Shown: in pieces, positions 49,250 through 59,906 of the stretch
Numbering within the stretch: position 1 is the stretch's first letter
Layout: each line of letters opens with the position of its first letter
Assembly: GCA_018623155.1 (NCBI GenBank)
Contig: JAAZVZ010000008.1
Coordinates: forward strand, 1 to 64,000
Direction: 5' to 3'
DNA: 64,000 nt
Source: Glaciecola sp.
GTDB lineage: Bacteria; Pseudomonadota; Gammaproteobacteria; Enterobacterales; Alteromonadaceae
Notes under the pieces: model-generated
Told to the model about the DNA's origin: nothing
Seen by the model: only the letters and a program-made list of their open reading frames with translations
The model's database searches: none
Translations under genes and position numbers: made by a program

Positions 49250-49747
49250 ATGGTTGAGATCCAAGAACACCCAGATTCAACAATCATCAAACTCACCCCG
49301 AATCGTTCCGCAACTTGGCGAGAAACAAAGGTTGCTATTGGGATTATGGTCGCTTTAGTGATGACAATTGCATTGGGTTGGGCTGCGGTTGGAGCTTGGG
49401 TAATTTTACCTTTCGCTGGATTGGAAGTAGGATTATTTGCGTATTTTATGTACCGCATTTGTCGTCAGGGCTTTAATCAACAAGTTGTCACAATTACCAA
49501 GGAGTTTGTCCTCATTGAATCTGGCATCATGCGTCGAGAAGTCGCACGCACTTATGATAGAAACCAACTGAGCTTCGAAGTGACAGAAACTGAACGCGAT
49601 TGGCACCTACCCGATATTATCATGTGCTTGGGCTTATATCGCTTTAGTATTGGAGAGTTTCTCAATAAAGATGATCGAGTCAAACTCAAAGACGCCCTGC
49701 AAAATAATGGTCTACCACTCTCCCGCACTCATTGGTGGAAAGATTAA
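49250..49747 (+). CDS. DUF2244 membrane protein
   Basis: 'IIKLTPNRSATWRETKVAIG...WAAVGAWVILPFAGLEVGLFAYFMY', typical DUF2244 pattern. Confidence 0.85.
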   Translation: MVEIQEHPDSTIIKLTPNRSATWRETKVAIGIMVALVMTIALGWAAVGAWVILPFAGLEVGLFAYFMYRICRQGFNQQVVTITKEFVLIESGIMRREVARTYDRNQLSFEVTETERDWHLPDIIMCLGLYRFSIGEFLNKDDRVKLKDALQNNGLPLSRTHWWKD

Positions 49748-49858
49748 AACCGGTACCACAGTATAATTATTAATTCTATTTATTGGTCAACGCATCAACA
49801 CTTGTGTTCTAATCTTTACTAAATATCCAATCACAATAATAAGCATACGGGTAATACA

Positions 49859-51061
49859 ATGTCTAAATCATTCGATATCGTTCTCTATGGTGCGACAAGC
49901 TTTGTCGGACAGATCACTGCCAAATACCTTGCTCAACATCAAGCCGAAGCTTTCACTTGGGCGATAGCTGGTCGCAATCAAGCTAAATTAGAGTCGCTCA
50001 AAGCCGAGTTGGGGCTGGACGATTTACCTGTTTTACTCGCAGATAGTCAAGATGAAGACGCTTTACGCGCGATGACTACTCAAACCAAGGTAGTTATCTC
50101 GACGGTTGGCCCCTACGCCTTATACGGTGAAACATTAGTCAAAATCTGTGCTGAAACTGGAACGGATTACTGTGATCTGACGGGTGAGCCGCAGTGGATC
50201 AAGCAGATGTTGGATAAATACGAAACGGTTGCCAAAGACAATGGTGCGCGCATTATTCACTGCGCAGGCTTTGATTCCATTCCATCTGATATGGGCGTAT
50301 GGGCGCTTCAAGAACACGCTATTGCAGAGACTGGTCAAGCCATCTCACATATTAAAATGCGCGTAAACAAAATTCGTGGCGCCGCCTCTGGTGGCACCAT
50401 AGCTAGCATGCTCAACGTCATGGCAGATGTCGGCAAAGACAAATCCTTGCGCAAAGTATTGGTCAACCCGTATGTATTGTGTCCAGATGAACATGGTTTT
50501 CATGTACGACAAACCAATCACCAAAAAGCGCAGTTTGAGTCAGATACCAATATGTGGGTGATGCCGTTTGTCATGGCGGCGATCAACGAGCGCATTGTCC
50601 ACCGTACCAATGCGTTATTGGGAGCGCGTTATGGCTCAGACTTCCGCTACGACGAGGCCATGCGCGCCAAGTCAGCCGGACAAGCCTGGGGGATGACCTT
50701 AGGATTGGGGGCGTTTATGTTAGGAGCGGCGACGAGTCTTGGACGCTCATTGATGGCAAAGACTTTTTTGCCCAAACCCGGAGAGGGTCCCAGTGAGCAA
50801 GCGCAACTCAAAGGCATGTTCGACATGCGCTTTTACGGTACAACCTCTGACGGAACAAAACTGGAATTTAAAGTTGAAGGCGATCGCGATCCTGGCTATG
50901 GCTCGACGGCCAAAATGCTCGCACAAGTCGGTTTGTGTCTAGCCCAAGATGTTGGGCAGCTTGAGGGTGGTTGTTGGACCCCTGCCTCTGGATTAGGGCA
51001 ACCCCTTATTGCACGCCTCGAAAAATACGCTGGCGTGACCGTTACTCAAGTTCAACGATAG
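49859..51061 (+). CDS. saccharopine dehydrogenase / trans-acting enoyl reductase family protein
   Basis: 'DIVLYGATSFVGQITAKYLAQH', 'VVISTVGPYALYGETLVKICAETGTDYCDLTGEPQWI', 'HCAGFDSIPSDMG'. Confidence 0.88.
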   Translation: MSKSFDIVLYGATSFVGQITAKYLAQHQAEAFTWAIAGRNQAKLESLKAELGLDDLPVLLADSQDEDALRAMTTQTKVVISTVGPYALYGETLVKICAETGTDYCDLTGEPQWIKQMLDKYETVAKDNGARIIHCAGFDSIPSDMGVWALQEHAIAETGQAISHIKMRVNKIRGAASGGTIASMLNVMADVGKDKSLRKVLVNPYVLCPDEHGFHVRQTNHQKAQFESDTNMWVMPFVMAAINERIVHRTNALLGARYGSDFRYDEAMRAKSAGQAWGMTLGLGAFMLGAATSLGRSLMAKTFLPKPGEGPSEQAQLKGMFDMRFYGTTSDGTKLEFKVEGDRDPGYGSTAKMLAQVGLCLAQDVGQLEGGCWTPASGLGQPLIARLEKYAGVTVTQVQR

Positions 51062-51241
51062 TGAAAATTAATTCGTCTAGAGTATGCTCCATTAAGATCG
51101 CCTACTAATTTTTCATAGGGAGGAGGAATGTGATATGGATTGAATTCCAGTCTCTTTCTGAAATGAGCACTGCATTGTTTCTTTTACTCGTAATCAAAAC
51201 CGGCTCATGTGATTGAGCTGTTTCATCAATTTGAGTAAAAG

Positions 51242-51763
51242 TTATTTGACTTTTTTATCGAACCTTTTTGCGGCTTTTTTCTCTAGGATAACCTCGGCTT
51301 GGGTTCGTAGCTTGTTCTTACTCCGAATATTTACAAACGGGTCTTTTGTAGCAACCTGAGGTTGTACCTCTTTGTCCTTCGCTTGAGCCGATGTTTTTGA
51401 ACTTTTAGCCGTTTTGGCTTGGGCAATGGATGCTTGCGCTGTTTCTTTGGCTCTCAAGATTTTGGCTAAAACCGTATTACCTTTGCCTTTTTGCTTGGAT
51501 TCTTCGGCTTCTAAACGCTTGTTGGCGTAATGATTGATGACAAAAAATCCAACTAATAAGGCAATATACGAGCAATATTTATAGATAAAACTCATGCCCG
51601 TTGCGACCACGGGATCTTGCATTTTCGCCCAGGTCAAATAGTCCGAATGCGCCATGTTAATAATCACAACCGTGAAAATGAGCAGCAGTGTTGTGACAAT
51701 GAGGACTTTGTAATTACGCCAGAGCAAAAACGTCAGCGCGTATTTAATTAAACGACTCATCAC
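51242..51763 (-). CDS. hypothetical membrane protein with Ala/Lys-rich cytoplasmic tail
   Basis: two hydrophobic segments then 'AKETAQASIAQAKTAKSSKTSAQAKDKEVQ'; overlaps next ORF by 4 nt. Confidence 0.6.
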   Translation of the reverse strand: MMSRLIKYALTFLLWRNYKVLIVTTLLLIFTVVIINMAHSDYLTWAKMQDPVVATGMSFIYKYCSYIALLVGFFVINHYANKRLEAEESKQKGKGNTVLAKILRAKETAQASIAQAKTAKSSKTSAQAKDKEVQPQVATKDPFVNIRSKNKLRTQAEVILEKKAAKRFDKKVK

Positions 51764-51987
51764 CCAAAGAACCCTAAACCTAACGCGGCCAATACGGCGA
51801 GGAAGCCTTTTTCTTTGAAGGAGTTGAAAATCTTTTGTTCTTCTTCGGCAACGATGATCTCAAGCTCTTCTTCTGAGAAGTCAGCCAAATCTCGTTCGCA
51901 CAAAATAATCCGTACCTTGGCGCGCTCAATCGCTTTATCTCGGATAGCTTGTTTGACCTTGTCTTTTTGATCGATAAAAAACTGCAC
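51760..51987 (-). CDS. hypothetical small protein
   Basis: 75 aa, 4-nt start/stop overlap with the downstream ORF, charged helix then C-terminal hydrophobic segment. Confidence 0.55.
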   Translation of the reverse strand: MQFFIDQKDKVKQAIRDKAIERAKVRIILCERDLADFSEEELEIIVAEEEQKIFNSFKEKGFLAVLAALGLGFFG

Positions 51988-52015
51988 TGAATACCCTCAT
52001 GTTGAGGTTTACAGT

Positions 52016-52207
52016 CTACACGAAAATATCAAAATACTCCTGTCCGTCATCGTCAATATGTGTATCTTTTTGTTGCGAATTGTGTTTTTGCAGCATCACA
52101 TCATAGGCAGGATGATGGTTTTCTACAGTGAGATCCTTTTCATTTTCTGCGGTTTTGCGACTTTCTAAAGGGCGTTCGACAATCGCGGTTTCAACCAAGT
52201 TTTGCAA
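52016..52207 (-). CDS. hypothetical small protein (weak)
   Basis: 63 aa ORF, same strand and just upstream of 51760-51987; no family recognised. Confidence 0.3.
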   Translation of the reverse strand: MQNLVETAIVERPLESRKTAENEKDLTVENHHPAYDVMLQKHNSQQKDTHIDDDGQEYFDIFV

Positions 52208-52324
52208 ATAGTCCTTTAATTTAAGACGATCCGCGCATAACTTATTACAAGATTCCCTGCCGTAGGCATTGAATCAGCCACCACTATTGGGTATCATTCG
52301 CACCATTATTGATATGAGATTTTT

Positions 52325-52369
52325 ATGATTTTCAACAACGCAAACAACCACCATCATCATTTAGCATAA
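52325..52369 (+). CDS. hisL: his operon leader peptide MIFNNANNHHHHLA
   Basis: short ORF with four consecutive His codons upstream of an attenuator hairpin and hisG. Confidence 0.88.
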   Translation: MIFNNANNHHHHLA

Positions 52370-52384
52370 CCTTTCTGGTTTGTG

Positions 52385-52459
52385 CTGGAAGGGTTATTGT
52401 CCTTCCAGTGGCGTTGAAATCGATTCAAGACCCCCGGAAGGCACTTCTGGGGGTTTTTT
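52385..52459 (+). promoter_or_regulatory. his attenuator: pause hairpin (CTGGAAGG/CCTTCCAG) plus terminator (ACCCCCGGAAG/CTTCTGGGGGT + T6)
   Basis: 8-bp perfect stem 52385-52392/52401-52408; terminator stem 52430-52440/52444-52454 followed by U-run; CCTTCC 52401-52406 can alternatively pair with GGAAGG 52436-52441. Confidence 0.88.
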
Positions 52460-52495
52460 GTTAGCGTTTGTACTCACATTTTTTAAGGAATATAC

Positions 52496-53395
52496 ATGAG
52501 TGACAGCAACCGATTACGTATCGCCATCCAAAAATCAGGGCGACTATCAGACGACTCAATTGCTTTGTTAAAGGCAATAGGTGTCAAATTACAAATCCGA
52601 GACCGGTTACTTATCGCTCACTCTACCAATATGCCGATTGATTTGTTGCGTGTGCGTGACGACGATATCCCAGGATTGGTTATGGATGGCGTGGTAGATT
52701 TGGGCTTTATCGGTGAAAACGAACTGGAAGAAAAAATGCTTGAACGTCAAGCTTCCGGTAAGCCAAGTGAATTTAAAACTCTACGTCGTCTTGATTACGG
52801 CGGTTGCCGCTTATCTATCGCCGTGCCAAATGAATTACATTACGACGGTGTACAATCTTTAGAAGGCAAAAAAGTTGCCACTACTTACCCTTATCTTCTT
52901 GAACGTTTCTTTGCTGAAAAAGGCGTGAACGCCCAAGCAGTTATGCTGACCGGTTCGGTCGAAGTTGCCCCTCGTGCGGGTGTCGCAGATGCAATTTGTG
53001 ACTTGGTGTCCACCGGTGCTACGCTAGAAGCCAATGGCTTACATGAAGAAGATATCATCTTCAAATCCAAAGCGGTTCTTATCCAACGCAGCGGTGTGCT
53101 AGAAGGTGACAAGCAAGACATGATCAATCGATTCTTACCTCGTATCGATGGTGTTATTCAAGCCAAAGAATCAAAATATATTATGTTACACGCACCCAAA
53201 GCGTATTTGGAGCAAGTTAAATCATTACTGCCTGGCGCTGAGAATCCAACTGTTCTGCCCCTTGCACAATCCGACGACACAGTGGCAATTCACGTGGTGT
53301 CTTCTGAGGATTTGTTCTGGACAACAATGGAAAAACTCAAAGCACTAGGCTGTAGTTCTATTTTAGTCATGCCAATTGAAAAAATGATGGGTTAA
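52496..53395 (+). CDS. hisG: ATP phosphoribosyltransferase
   Basis: '[24 protein letters not shown]', '[25 protein letters not shown]'. Confidence 0.97.
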   Translation: MSDSNRLRIAIQKSGRLSDDSIALLKAIGVKLQIRDRLLIAHSTNMPIDLLRVRDDDIPGLVMDGVVDLGFIGENELEEKMLERQASGKPSEFKTLRRLDYGGCRLSIAVPNELHYDGVQSLEGKKVATTYPYLLERFFAEKGVNAQAVMLTGSVEVAPRAGVADAICDLVSTGATLEANGLHEEDIIFKSKAVLIQRSGVLEGDKQDMINRFLPRIDGVIQAKESKYIMLHAPKAYLEQVKSLLPGAENPTVLPLAQSDDTVAIHVVSSEDLFWTTMEKLKALGCSSILVMPIEKMMG

Positions 53396-53402
53396 ATCGC
53401 AC

Positions 53403-54707
53403 ATGCTGATCCAATGGTCACAACTATCTAACGAAGCTCGTATTGATGCACTGGCTCGTCCTGCTCAACGTGTCAATCCACAGCTGACTCAACAAGTACG
53501 AGCCATTGTTGAATGCATTGCCACCGAAGGTGATGCGGGCTTATTACGCTACACCGCGAAGTTTGACAAGGTAGAGCTTGATTCTCTAGCATTAACAGAA
53601 GAACGCAAGGCCACCGCAGTGGCATTGCTTGACCCTGCCGTGAAAGCATCGATTGATGTAGCCTATCGTAATATTAAAGCGTTTCACGAAGCGCAAATGC
53701 CTAAAGATGTTGAGCTTGAGACTCAGCCAGGTGTGCTGTGTGAGCTCAAACACGTTGCTCTGGATGCAGTTGGTTTATATGTGCCTGGAGGATCTGCGCC
53801 TCTACCTTCAACCGTTTTGATGCTGGGTACCACTGCACAAGTCGCAGGCTGTCCACGCAAAGTGTTGGTGAGCCCACCGAGTCCGGAACAGTCTTTATCT
53901 CCTGAAATTATTTATGCCGCGCAGTTATGCGGTATCGATGAGATTTACTTGGTCGGCGGTGCACATGCCGTTGCAGCCTTGGCGCTAGGCACTGAAACCA
54001 TTGCCAAAGTAGATAAAATCTTTGGTCCAGGTAACAGTTATGTCACTGAAGCCAAACAACAAGTCACTATGCTGGCGGGAGGCCCTGCGATTGACATGCC
54101 AGCGGGACCTTCAGAAGTATTAGTCCTTGCAGATGGACAAGCAGATGCAGATTTTGTGGCATCGGATTTGTTATCCCAGGCCGAGCATGGCAAAGATTCT
54201 CAGGCGATTTTGGTCACTGATTCCCTTGAGTTTGCCCAATCGGTTCAGTTGGCAGTGGACACACAACTCGCGCAACTAAGTCGTTGTGAAATCGCCAGTC
54301 ACGCCATGCAATATGCTCGCTATATTGTCTGTTCCAGTATTGATGAAGCGATCGATGTATCGAATCAGTATGCGCCTGAACATCTTATTGTACAGGTTCA
54401 AGATACCCATGCTGCCTTAGCCAAATTAAAATATGCAGGGTCGATTTTTGTTGGCCCCTATTCACCTGAGTCGGCTGGAGATTATGCTTCTGGTACAAAT
54501 CACGTATTACCAACCTATGGATACTCACGTAATTATTCGAGTTTAGGTCTGATGGATTTTATCCGACGTTATACGGTACAAACATTATCAGCTCAAGGGA
54601 TCCAAGAACTAGGTCCTGATATTATGCGTATTGCTGATGCGGAAGGTTTAGACGCCCATCGCAATGCGGTGGCGATTCGTTTAGCCAAACTGGGAGATAA
54701 AAAGTGA
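53403..54707 (+). CDS. hisD: histidinol dehydrogenase
   Basis: 'VGLYVPGGSAPLPSTVLML', 'IFGPGNSYVTEAKQQV', 'YASGTNHVLPT'. Confidence 0.97.
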   Translation: MLIQWSQLSNEARIDALARPAQRVNPQLTQQVRAIVECIATEGDAGLLRYTAKFDKVELDSLALTEERKATAVALLDPAVKASIDVAYRNIKAFHEAQMPKDVELETQPGVLCELKHVALDAVGLYVPGGSAPLPSTVLMLGTTAQVAGCPRKVLVSPPSPEQSLSPEIIYAAQLCGIDEIYLVGGAHAVAALALGTETIAKVDKIFGPGNSYVTEAKQQVTMLAGGPAIDMPAGPSEVLVLADGQADADFVASDLLSQAEHGKDSQAILVTDSLEFAQSVQLAVDTQLAQLSRCEIASHAMQYARYIVCSSIDEAIDVSNQYAPEHLIVQVQDTHAALAKLKYAGSIFVGPYSPESAGDYASGTNHVLPTYGYSRNYSSLGLMDFIRRYTVQTLSAQGIQELGPDIMRIADAEGLDAHRNAVAIRLAKLGDKK

Positions 54708-55798
54708 GTATTTTGTCGATCGTCGCCAAGCATGTCGTCAACTTAGTACCCTATGCATCCGCTCGCCGATTGTTTAAAGCTTCAGAACAAGGGGGGGCAA
54801 AACCAGTGTGGCTCAATGCTAATGAAGCCCCAACGGGTAATCAATATAGCTTGGATACTTCTTTATACAATCGCTATCCTGATTGTCAGCCAGATGCTGT
54901 AATTACAAGCTACGCCCACTATACAGGCCTTGCCAAAGAGCAAGTGCTTGTTTCTCGTGGTGCTGATGAAGGTATTGAGCTTTTAATTCGCGCTTTTTGT
55001 AATGCGGGAAAGGATTCAATCTTAATTTGTCCTCCGACTTATGGAATGTACGCCATTAGTGCTCGAACGTTTGATATTGGAGTAGAAGAAGTGCCATTGG
55101 GTAACGACTTTCAACTTGACGTGCCCAATATCGTTGCAAAGCTAGATCGAGTCAAAATGGTGTTTATTTGTGCGCCAAACAATCCAACGGGTACACTGCC
55201 AGAACCTACAGATGTAGAGACTGTCATCAACGCTGCACAGGGTAAAGCACTAGTGGTCATCGATGAAGCCTATGTCGAGTTTGCACAAGACAACGCGCTA
55301 GGATGGCTGGTGCACGAGCATGTAGTTGTATTGCGTACTTTATCCAAAGCATTTGGTTTGGCCGGATTGCGTTGTGGCTTTACACTTGCACACCCTTTGG
55401 TAATCGAAACTCTGCTCAAAGTCATAGCGCCTTATCCTTTATCAGCACCCGTTGCCGATATCGCTGCGCAAGCATTAAGTTCGTCCGGAGTGGACACTAT
55501 GCAAAAACAAGTCGCTCAAATATTGGCTAATCAACAGGTCATCTTACACAGTTTATCCAACCTTGGTGATATTGAGCTCGTGGGTGCTCAGCACGGAAAC
55601 TTCATTTTATTTCGCACTTCATACAAAGATGCATTAATGGCACATTTGGTTGAGCACAAAGTGTTTATTCGCGATCAATCCAAACAACCTCAGCTTGAAA
55701 ATTGTCTACGGATCAGTACTGGCACTCAGGAAGAAAATGCCAAATTACTAAGCTTAATCGAACAATTTTACACGACACAGGAAGCAACACGCGCATGA
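54704..55798 (+). CDS. hisC: histidinol-phosphate aminotransferase
   Basis: '[10 protein letters not shown]', '[12 protein letters not shown]', '[16 protein letters not shown]'. Confidence 0.97.
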   Translation: MSILSIVAKHVVNLVPYASARRLFKASEQGGAKPVWLNANEAPTGNQYSLDTSLYNRYPDCQPDAVITSYAHYTGLAKEQVLVSRGADEGIELLIRAFCNAGKDSILICPPTYGMYAISARTFDIGVEEVPLGNDFQLDVPNIVAKLDRVKMVFICAPNNPTGTLPEPTDVETVINAAQGKALVVIDEAYVEFAQDNALGWLVHEHVVVLRTLSKAFGLAGLRCGFTLAHPLVIETLLKVIAPYPLSAPVADIAAQALSSSGVDTMQKQVAQILANQQVILHSLSNLGDIELVGAQHGNFILFRTSYKDALMAHLVEHKVFIRDQSKQPQLENCLRISTGTQEENAKLLSLIEQFYTTQEATRA

Positions 55799-56868
55799 GT
55801 CAGGCAATTTTATTCATCGACCGAGACGGCACAATCGTAGAAGAGCCGCCCATTGACAAACAACTCGACCGACTCGATAAGCTGGTGTTTGAACCTAACG
55901 TCATTCCTGTACTGTTGCGTTTGCAAGCTGCTGGGTATCGTTTAGTGATGGTATCTAACCAAGATGGTTTGGGTACTGATTCGTTTCCTCAAGCGGATTT
56001 TGACGCTCCGCACGACATGATGATGAATATATTAGCCTCACAAGGGGTCAAGTTTGACGACGTGTTGATTTGCCCTCATTTTCCTGAAGATAATTGCGCT
56101 TGTCGCAAGCCGCATTTAGGCTTGGTCAAAGAGTATTTGGCATCTGGCAAAATTGACTTCGCTCGTTCCAAAGTCATTGGTGACCGGGTTACAGATGTTC
56201 AGTTAGCTGAAAATATGGGCCTCGAAGGTATTCAATATCACCCACAAACCTGTAATTGGGAACACATTGAAACACAACTGTTGCATAGCGAGCGAGTGGC
56301 AACAGTCCAGCGTAACACCAATGAAACACAGATACTTGTTGAAACCAACCTAGACCAGCATCAGTCAAGCGAAATCAGCACTGGTATTGGCTTTTTTGAT
56401 CACATGCTAGACCAAATCGCAACTCACGGTGGAATTTACTTGAAAGTCCAAGTCAGTGGTGACTTGCATATTGATGACCATCATACCGTTGAAGATACCG
56501 CATTAGCTTTGGGAGAATGTCTCAAAAAAGCCCTAGGTAACAAACGGGGAATCGGTCGATATGGTTTTGCGCTCCCCATGGATGAATGTCGCGCTGAGTG
56601 CTTGATGGACATATCCAACCGTCCATTGCTTAAGTTTGATGCCGAATTTACCGAGAGTCACGTTGGGGAGTTATCGACACAAATGGTTGAGCATTTTTTC
56701 TATTCACTTGCTCAATCAATGGGATTGTCATTACACTTGTCAATCACAAAGGGCAATGCACATCATCAGGTAGAAGGGTTGTTCAAGGCATTCTCTCGCG
56801 CTTTGAGGATTGCTATCAGCAAGCAAGGCGATAGCGATGCCCTACCAAGCTCTAAAGGAGCGCTGTAA
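55795..56868 (+). CDS. hisB: bifunctional histidinol-phosphatase / imidazoleglycerol-phosphate dehydratase
   Basis: HAD '[12 protein letters not shown]' + IGPD '[19 protein letters not shown]', '[17 protein letters not shown]'; start ATG 55795 overlaps hisC stop (ATGA). Confidence 0.97.
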   Translation: MSQAILFIDRDGTIVEEPPIDKQLDRLDKLVFEPNVIPVLLRLQAAGYRLVMVSNQDGLGTDSFPQADFDAPHDMMMNILASQGVKFDDVLICPHFPEDNCACRKPHLGLVKEYLASGKIDFARSKVIGDRVTDVQLAENMGLEGIQYHPQTCNWEHIETQLLHSERVATVQRNTNETQILVETNLDQHQSSEISTGIGFFDHMLDQIATHGGIYLKVQVSGDLHIDDHHTVEDTALALGECLKKALGNKRGIGRYGFALPMDECRAECLMDISNRPLLKFDAEFTESHVGELSTQMVEHFFYSLAQSMGLSLHLSITKGNAHHQVEGLFKAFSRALRIAISKQGDSDALPSSKGAL

Positions 56869-57479
56869 TGAGCTCACAAAAAATCGTTATCATCGATACG
56901 GGTTGCGCTAACATCTCATCGGTAAAATTTGCCGTTGAGCGTCTCGGAGTCAATGTCACTGTTTCCGATGAAACGTCAGTGATCCAAGGCGCAGACAAGG
57001 TTTTTTTACCAGGTGTGGGGTCAGCGCAAAACGCAATGCAATCCATCGCTAACAAAAACTTAATTTCAGTTGTGCAATCCTTAACTCAGCCGGTATTAGG
57101 TATTTGTCTCGGTATGCAGTTAATGACGACGGACAGCGCCGAAAGTGGTCTGAACTCAACGGTGCATGTGGCAGGACTGAATGTCATACCTGGAAAAGTA
57201 CGACGCATGCAAGTTGGTGAATTGCGTTTGCCGCATATGGGCTGGAACGCAATTAGCACTCAGGATGAGACATTGTTTAAAGGCATCGGTAATGGCACAT
57301 ATTTTTATTTTGTGCACTCTTATGCCGTTGCACAATACGAGAATACACTGGCTTCATGTGAATATGGTATGCCGTTTAGTGCCGCGATCCATAAAGATAA
57401 TTTCTACGGTGTGCAATTTCACCCAGAGCGTTCTGGTGATGCTGGGGCGAGTTTATTAGAAAACTTTATTGGGTTGTAA
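56868..57479 (+). CDS. hisH: imidazole glycerol phosphate synthase, glutamine amidotransferase subunit
   Basis: 'IIDTGCANISSVKFAVERLG', 'VLGICLGMQLM', 'VQFHPERSGDAGASLLENF'. Confidence 0.97.
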   Translation: MSSQKIVIIDTGCANISSVKFAVERLGVNVTVSDETSVIQGADKVFLPGVGSAQNAMQSIANKNLISVVQSLTQPVLGICLGMQLMTTDSAESGLNSTVHVAGLNVIPGKVRRMQVGELRLPHMGWNAISTQDETLFKGIGNGTYFYFVHSYAVAQYENTLASCEYGMPFSAAIHKDNFYGVQFHPERSGDAGASLLENFIGL

Positions 57480-57516
57480 CCTCAACCCAATGTGCTTGAA
57501 CATTTTCGCTACACTA

Positions 57517-57855
57517 CTATAAATCTTCAGGACACCATTGAAAATATTTCATTGAAATGCGCATGTTTTTAACAACAATGCCTTCTTGCAGTAAACGGGA
57601 CTGTTGCAGTTGACCATGCTCGGTATCGGCCCCAAACGCAATACGGCCATCGGCTCGAACCACTCTCCACCAAGGAATTTTTTCGCGGTTAAAAGACGCA
57701 CCGAGCGCTTTGCCCACCATACGGGCTCGACCAGGTAAGCCAACCATGTCAGCAATTTGACTATACGAAGCAACACATCCTTGGGGAATTCGATAGACCA
57801 TACCATGAATGGCTTGGTATTTTTGTAAAGGTGTGGCGTCTTCGATATGGTACAC
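57517..57855 (-). CDS. alkyltransferase-like (ATL) protein, MGMT family
   Basis: MGMT-like domain 'GCVASYSQIADMVGLPGRARMVGKALG' with 'IPWWRVVRADG' (Trp in place of the PCHRV Cys). Confidence 0.88.
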   Translation of the reverse strand: MYHIEDATPLQKYQAIHGMVYRIPQGCVASYSQIADMVGLPGRARMVGKALGASFNREKIPWWRVVRADGRIAFGADTEHGQLQQSRLLQEGIVVKNMRISMKYFQWCPEDL

Positions 57856-57878
57856 CCGATTAACTCCTATTGGATGAT

Positions 57879-58592
57879 CTACCCATGCATAGCTAATAAA
57901 ATATTGGCATGCTCATCGTCCTGTAATAAGCAATCACAACTAGCAAAACCAGCTTGAACGGCCATAGATTCTAACAAGCTGCGAGTGGCGGGAAAGTCAC
58001 TACTGCGTACATGTTGGTTAAGAAGTTCAGTTTGGGCGTCATCCAACGCTTGCCAGTGCGACCAAGTCGGTGCTAAATACCGCTCAAGATACTCATTTCT
58101 CGACTCTCCTTCTCGTCGGCACACATCAATGTATAACAAAATACCGTTATTGTTTAGGAGTTGACGTAGATTTTTAAACATAGACGCTTTGTCACTATCT
58201 GAAAGGTGATGCAACGCAAAGCCAGTGAATATAATATCAAATCGTCTATCGGTTTCGATTAAATCAGTAACACCTTGTACAAAATCGCAATTTAAAAGCT
58301 CTAACTCACAGTTTAATAGAGCCAAATTGTGTGTCGCAAACGCTAACGCATCAGCTGACAAGTCGATGGCGGTATATGATGTAATGTTAATATCCTTTAT
58401 GTGCTCAGCAATAACCTGAGCATCACCCGAACCAATGTCCAAAAATGCCACAGGTGTTGACTCAATATAACTTGTCAAAAACTGTTTTAAGACACTATAA
58501 ATCGACTGATGCCCCATGTAATCCTCTCGCAAAATAGTTTGATAGAGTTGCCAATGGGCATCAAATATATGATTGTAAGGGCGTTCCAACAT
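57879..58592 (-). CDS. class I SAM-dependent methyltransferase
   Basis: 'VAFLDIGSGDAQVIAEHI' SAM motif I, 'FDIIFTGFALHHLSD'. Confidence 0.85.
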   Translation of the reverse strand: MLERPYNHIFDAHWQLYQTILREDYMGHQSIYSVLKQFLTSYIESTPVAFLDIGSGDAQVIAEHIKDINITSYTAIDLSADALAFATHNLALLNCELELLNCDFVQGVTDLIETDRRFDIIFTGFALHHLSDSDKASMFKNLRQLLNNNGILLYIDVCRREGESRNEYLERYLAPTWSHWQALDDAQTELLNQHVRSSDFPATRSLLESMAVQAGFASCDCLLQDDEHANILLAMHG

Positions 58593-58761
58593 CTTAAGCT
58601 ATAATTTCTACGATTCATGTTATTTAGGAGTGTCACATTTTTCTTGGAGAAATTCCATAACAAAGCAAAAGATAAATATCATATCCTGCTAAAGTATTTT
58701 GTGGTTCGTATAGCATCTGTAATATAATCCTAATCATTCGCAAGACATATATATAACTTCT

Positions 58762-59493
58762 ATGATCATACCTGCTATTGACCTCATCGATGGTCACGTC
58801 GTTCGCCTTTATCAAGGCGATTATAATCAAAAAACCCAATATCAACTCGACCCAATTGACGTCGTGCATCAATATGCAGATGCAGGTGCAAAATGGCTTC
58901 ATATCGTTGACCTAACAGGGGCTAAAGATGTCGACAAGCGTCAACTAGGACTGATTAAACGTATGGTTGATACAGGACGCATGTCATTCCAATCGGGTGG
59001 TGGCATTCGTTCGGAAGCAGATGTTTCAGGATTACTCGATATCGGAGTGAAACGAGTTGTAATAGGCTCGCTTGCAGTGAAACAACCCGAACTCGTTAAG
59101 TCATGGATCACTACATATGGACCAGAAGCCATTGTCTTGGCATTGGACGTGAATATTAACGCTGAGGGTCAAAAATGTATCGCAACCCATGGCTGGCAAG
59201 AAGATTCTGGTGTTGAAATTGAAGGACTTCTTGAAGATATGCTCAGTGTGGGAGCTAAGCACGTGCTTTGCACCGATATCAGTCGCGATGGTACCTTACA
59301 AGGTGCAAATGCTGAACTTTACGCTCAAATGAAAGCCCAATTCCCATCCGTAGTATGGCAAGCCTCTGGCGGTATTGGTTCATTAGACGACATCGAACGA
59401 TTGAAGCCGACTTCAGTTGATGGTGTGATCTTAGGGAGAGCTTTACTAGAAGGTAAGTTTACCCTTGAACAGGCGATACAAATCTGGAAATAA
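58762..59493 (+). CDS. hisA: phosphoribosylformimino-AICAR ribonucleotide isomerase
   Basis: '[21 protein letters not shown]', '[11 protein letters not shown]', '[12 protein letters not shown]'. Confidence 0.97.
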   Translation: MIIPAIDLIDGHVVRLYQGDYNQKTQYQLDPIDVVHQYADAGAKWLHIVDLTGAKDVDKRQLGLIKRMVDTGRMSFQSGGGIRSEADVSGLLDIGVKRVVIGSLAVKQPELVKSWITTYGPEAIVLALDVNINAEGQKCIATHGWQEDSGVEIEGLLEDMLSVGAKHVLCTDISRDGTLQGANAELYAQMKAQFPSVVWQASGGIGSLDDIERLKPTSVDGVILGRALLEGKFTLEQAIQIWK

Positions 59494-59500
59494 ACCTTCT

Positions 59501-59896
59501 TTAAGGAAGACGACCGTCTTCCTCAACTCCTGTTGTGGCGGTTGGCGGAAGTTGCTTGCGCGCAAGTTTTACCATCTCTCGATTACGAGTTCTTGGAATC
59601 ATTTTGACTTGATGATGCATGGCGACTTTTGCCAATATATGAGCGACTACAGGGGCAGTAATAACCAAAAATAGTGTAATCAGTAACACATTTACAGTAA
59701 TGTAGCCCTCTGTAGCATAGGTATAAATCATTGAAGCCAGCAGTACACTGCCCAAACCAACAGTAGTCGCTTTTGTCGGTGCATGCAACCGAGTATAAAA
59801 GTCTTGCAACCTTGCTAATCCTAACGAACCCACAAAGATAAATATGCCACCAATAACCAGTAAAACTGAAATAACGATTTCAAACATGTCATTCAT
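59501..59896 (-). CDS. mrpG: Na+/H+ (K+/H+) antiporter subunit G
   Basis: 'GSLGLARLQDFYTRLHAPTKATTVGLGSVLLASMIY'. Confidence 0.9.
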   Translation of the reverse strand: MNDMFEIVISVLLVIGGIFIFVGSLGLARLQDFYTRLHAPTKATTVGLGSVLLASMIYTYATEGYITVNVLLITLFLVITAPVVAHILAKVAMHHQVKMIPRTRNREMVKLARKQLPPTATTGVEEDGRLP

Positions 59897-59906
59897 TCAT
59901 AAACCC

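Noticed and set aside
49168-49458. N-terminal extension of the TauE/SafE ORF
   Set aside because: Overlaps the divergent DUF2244 gene; a hydrophobic start (MKTSALRKRRLYLFLLLLF) at 49167 is more plausible.
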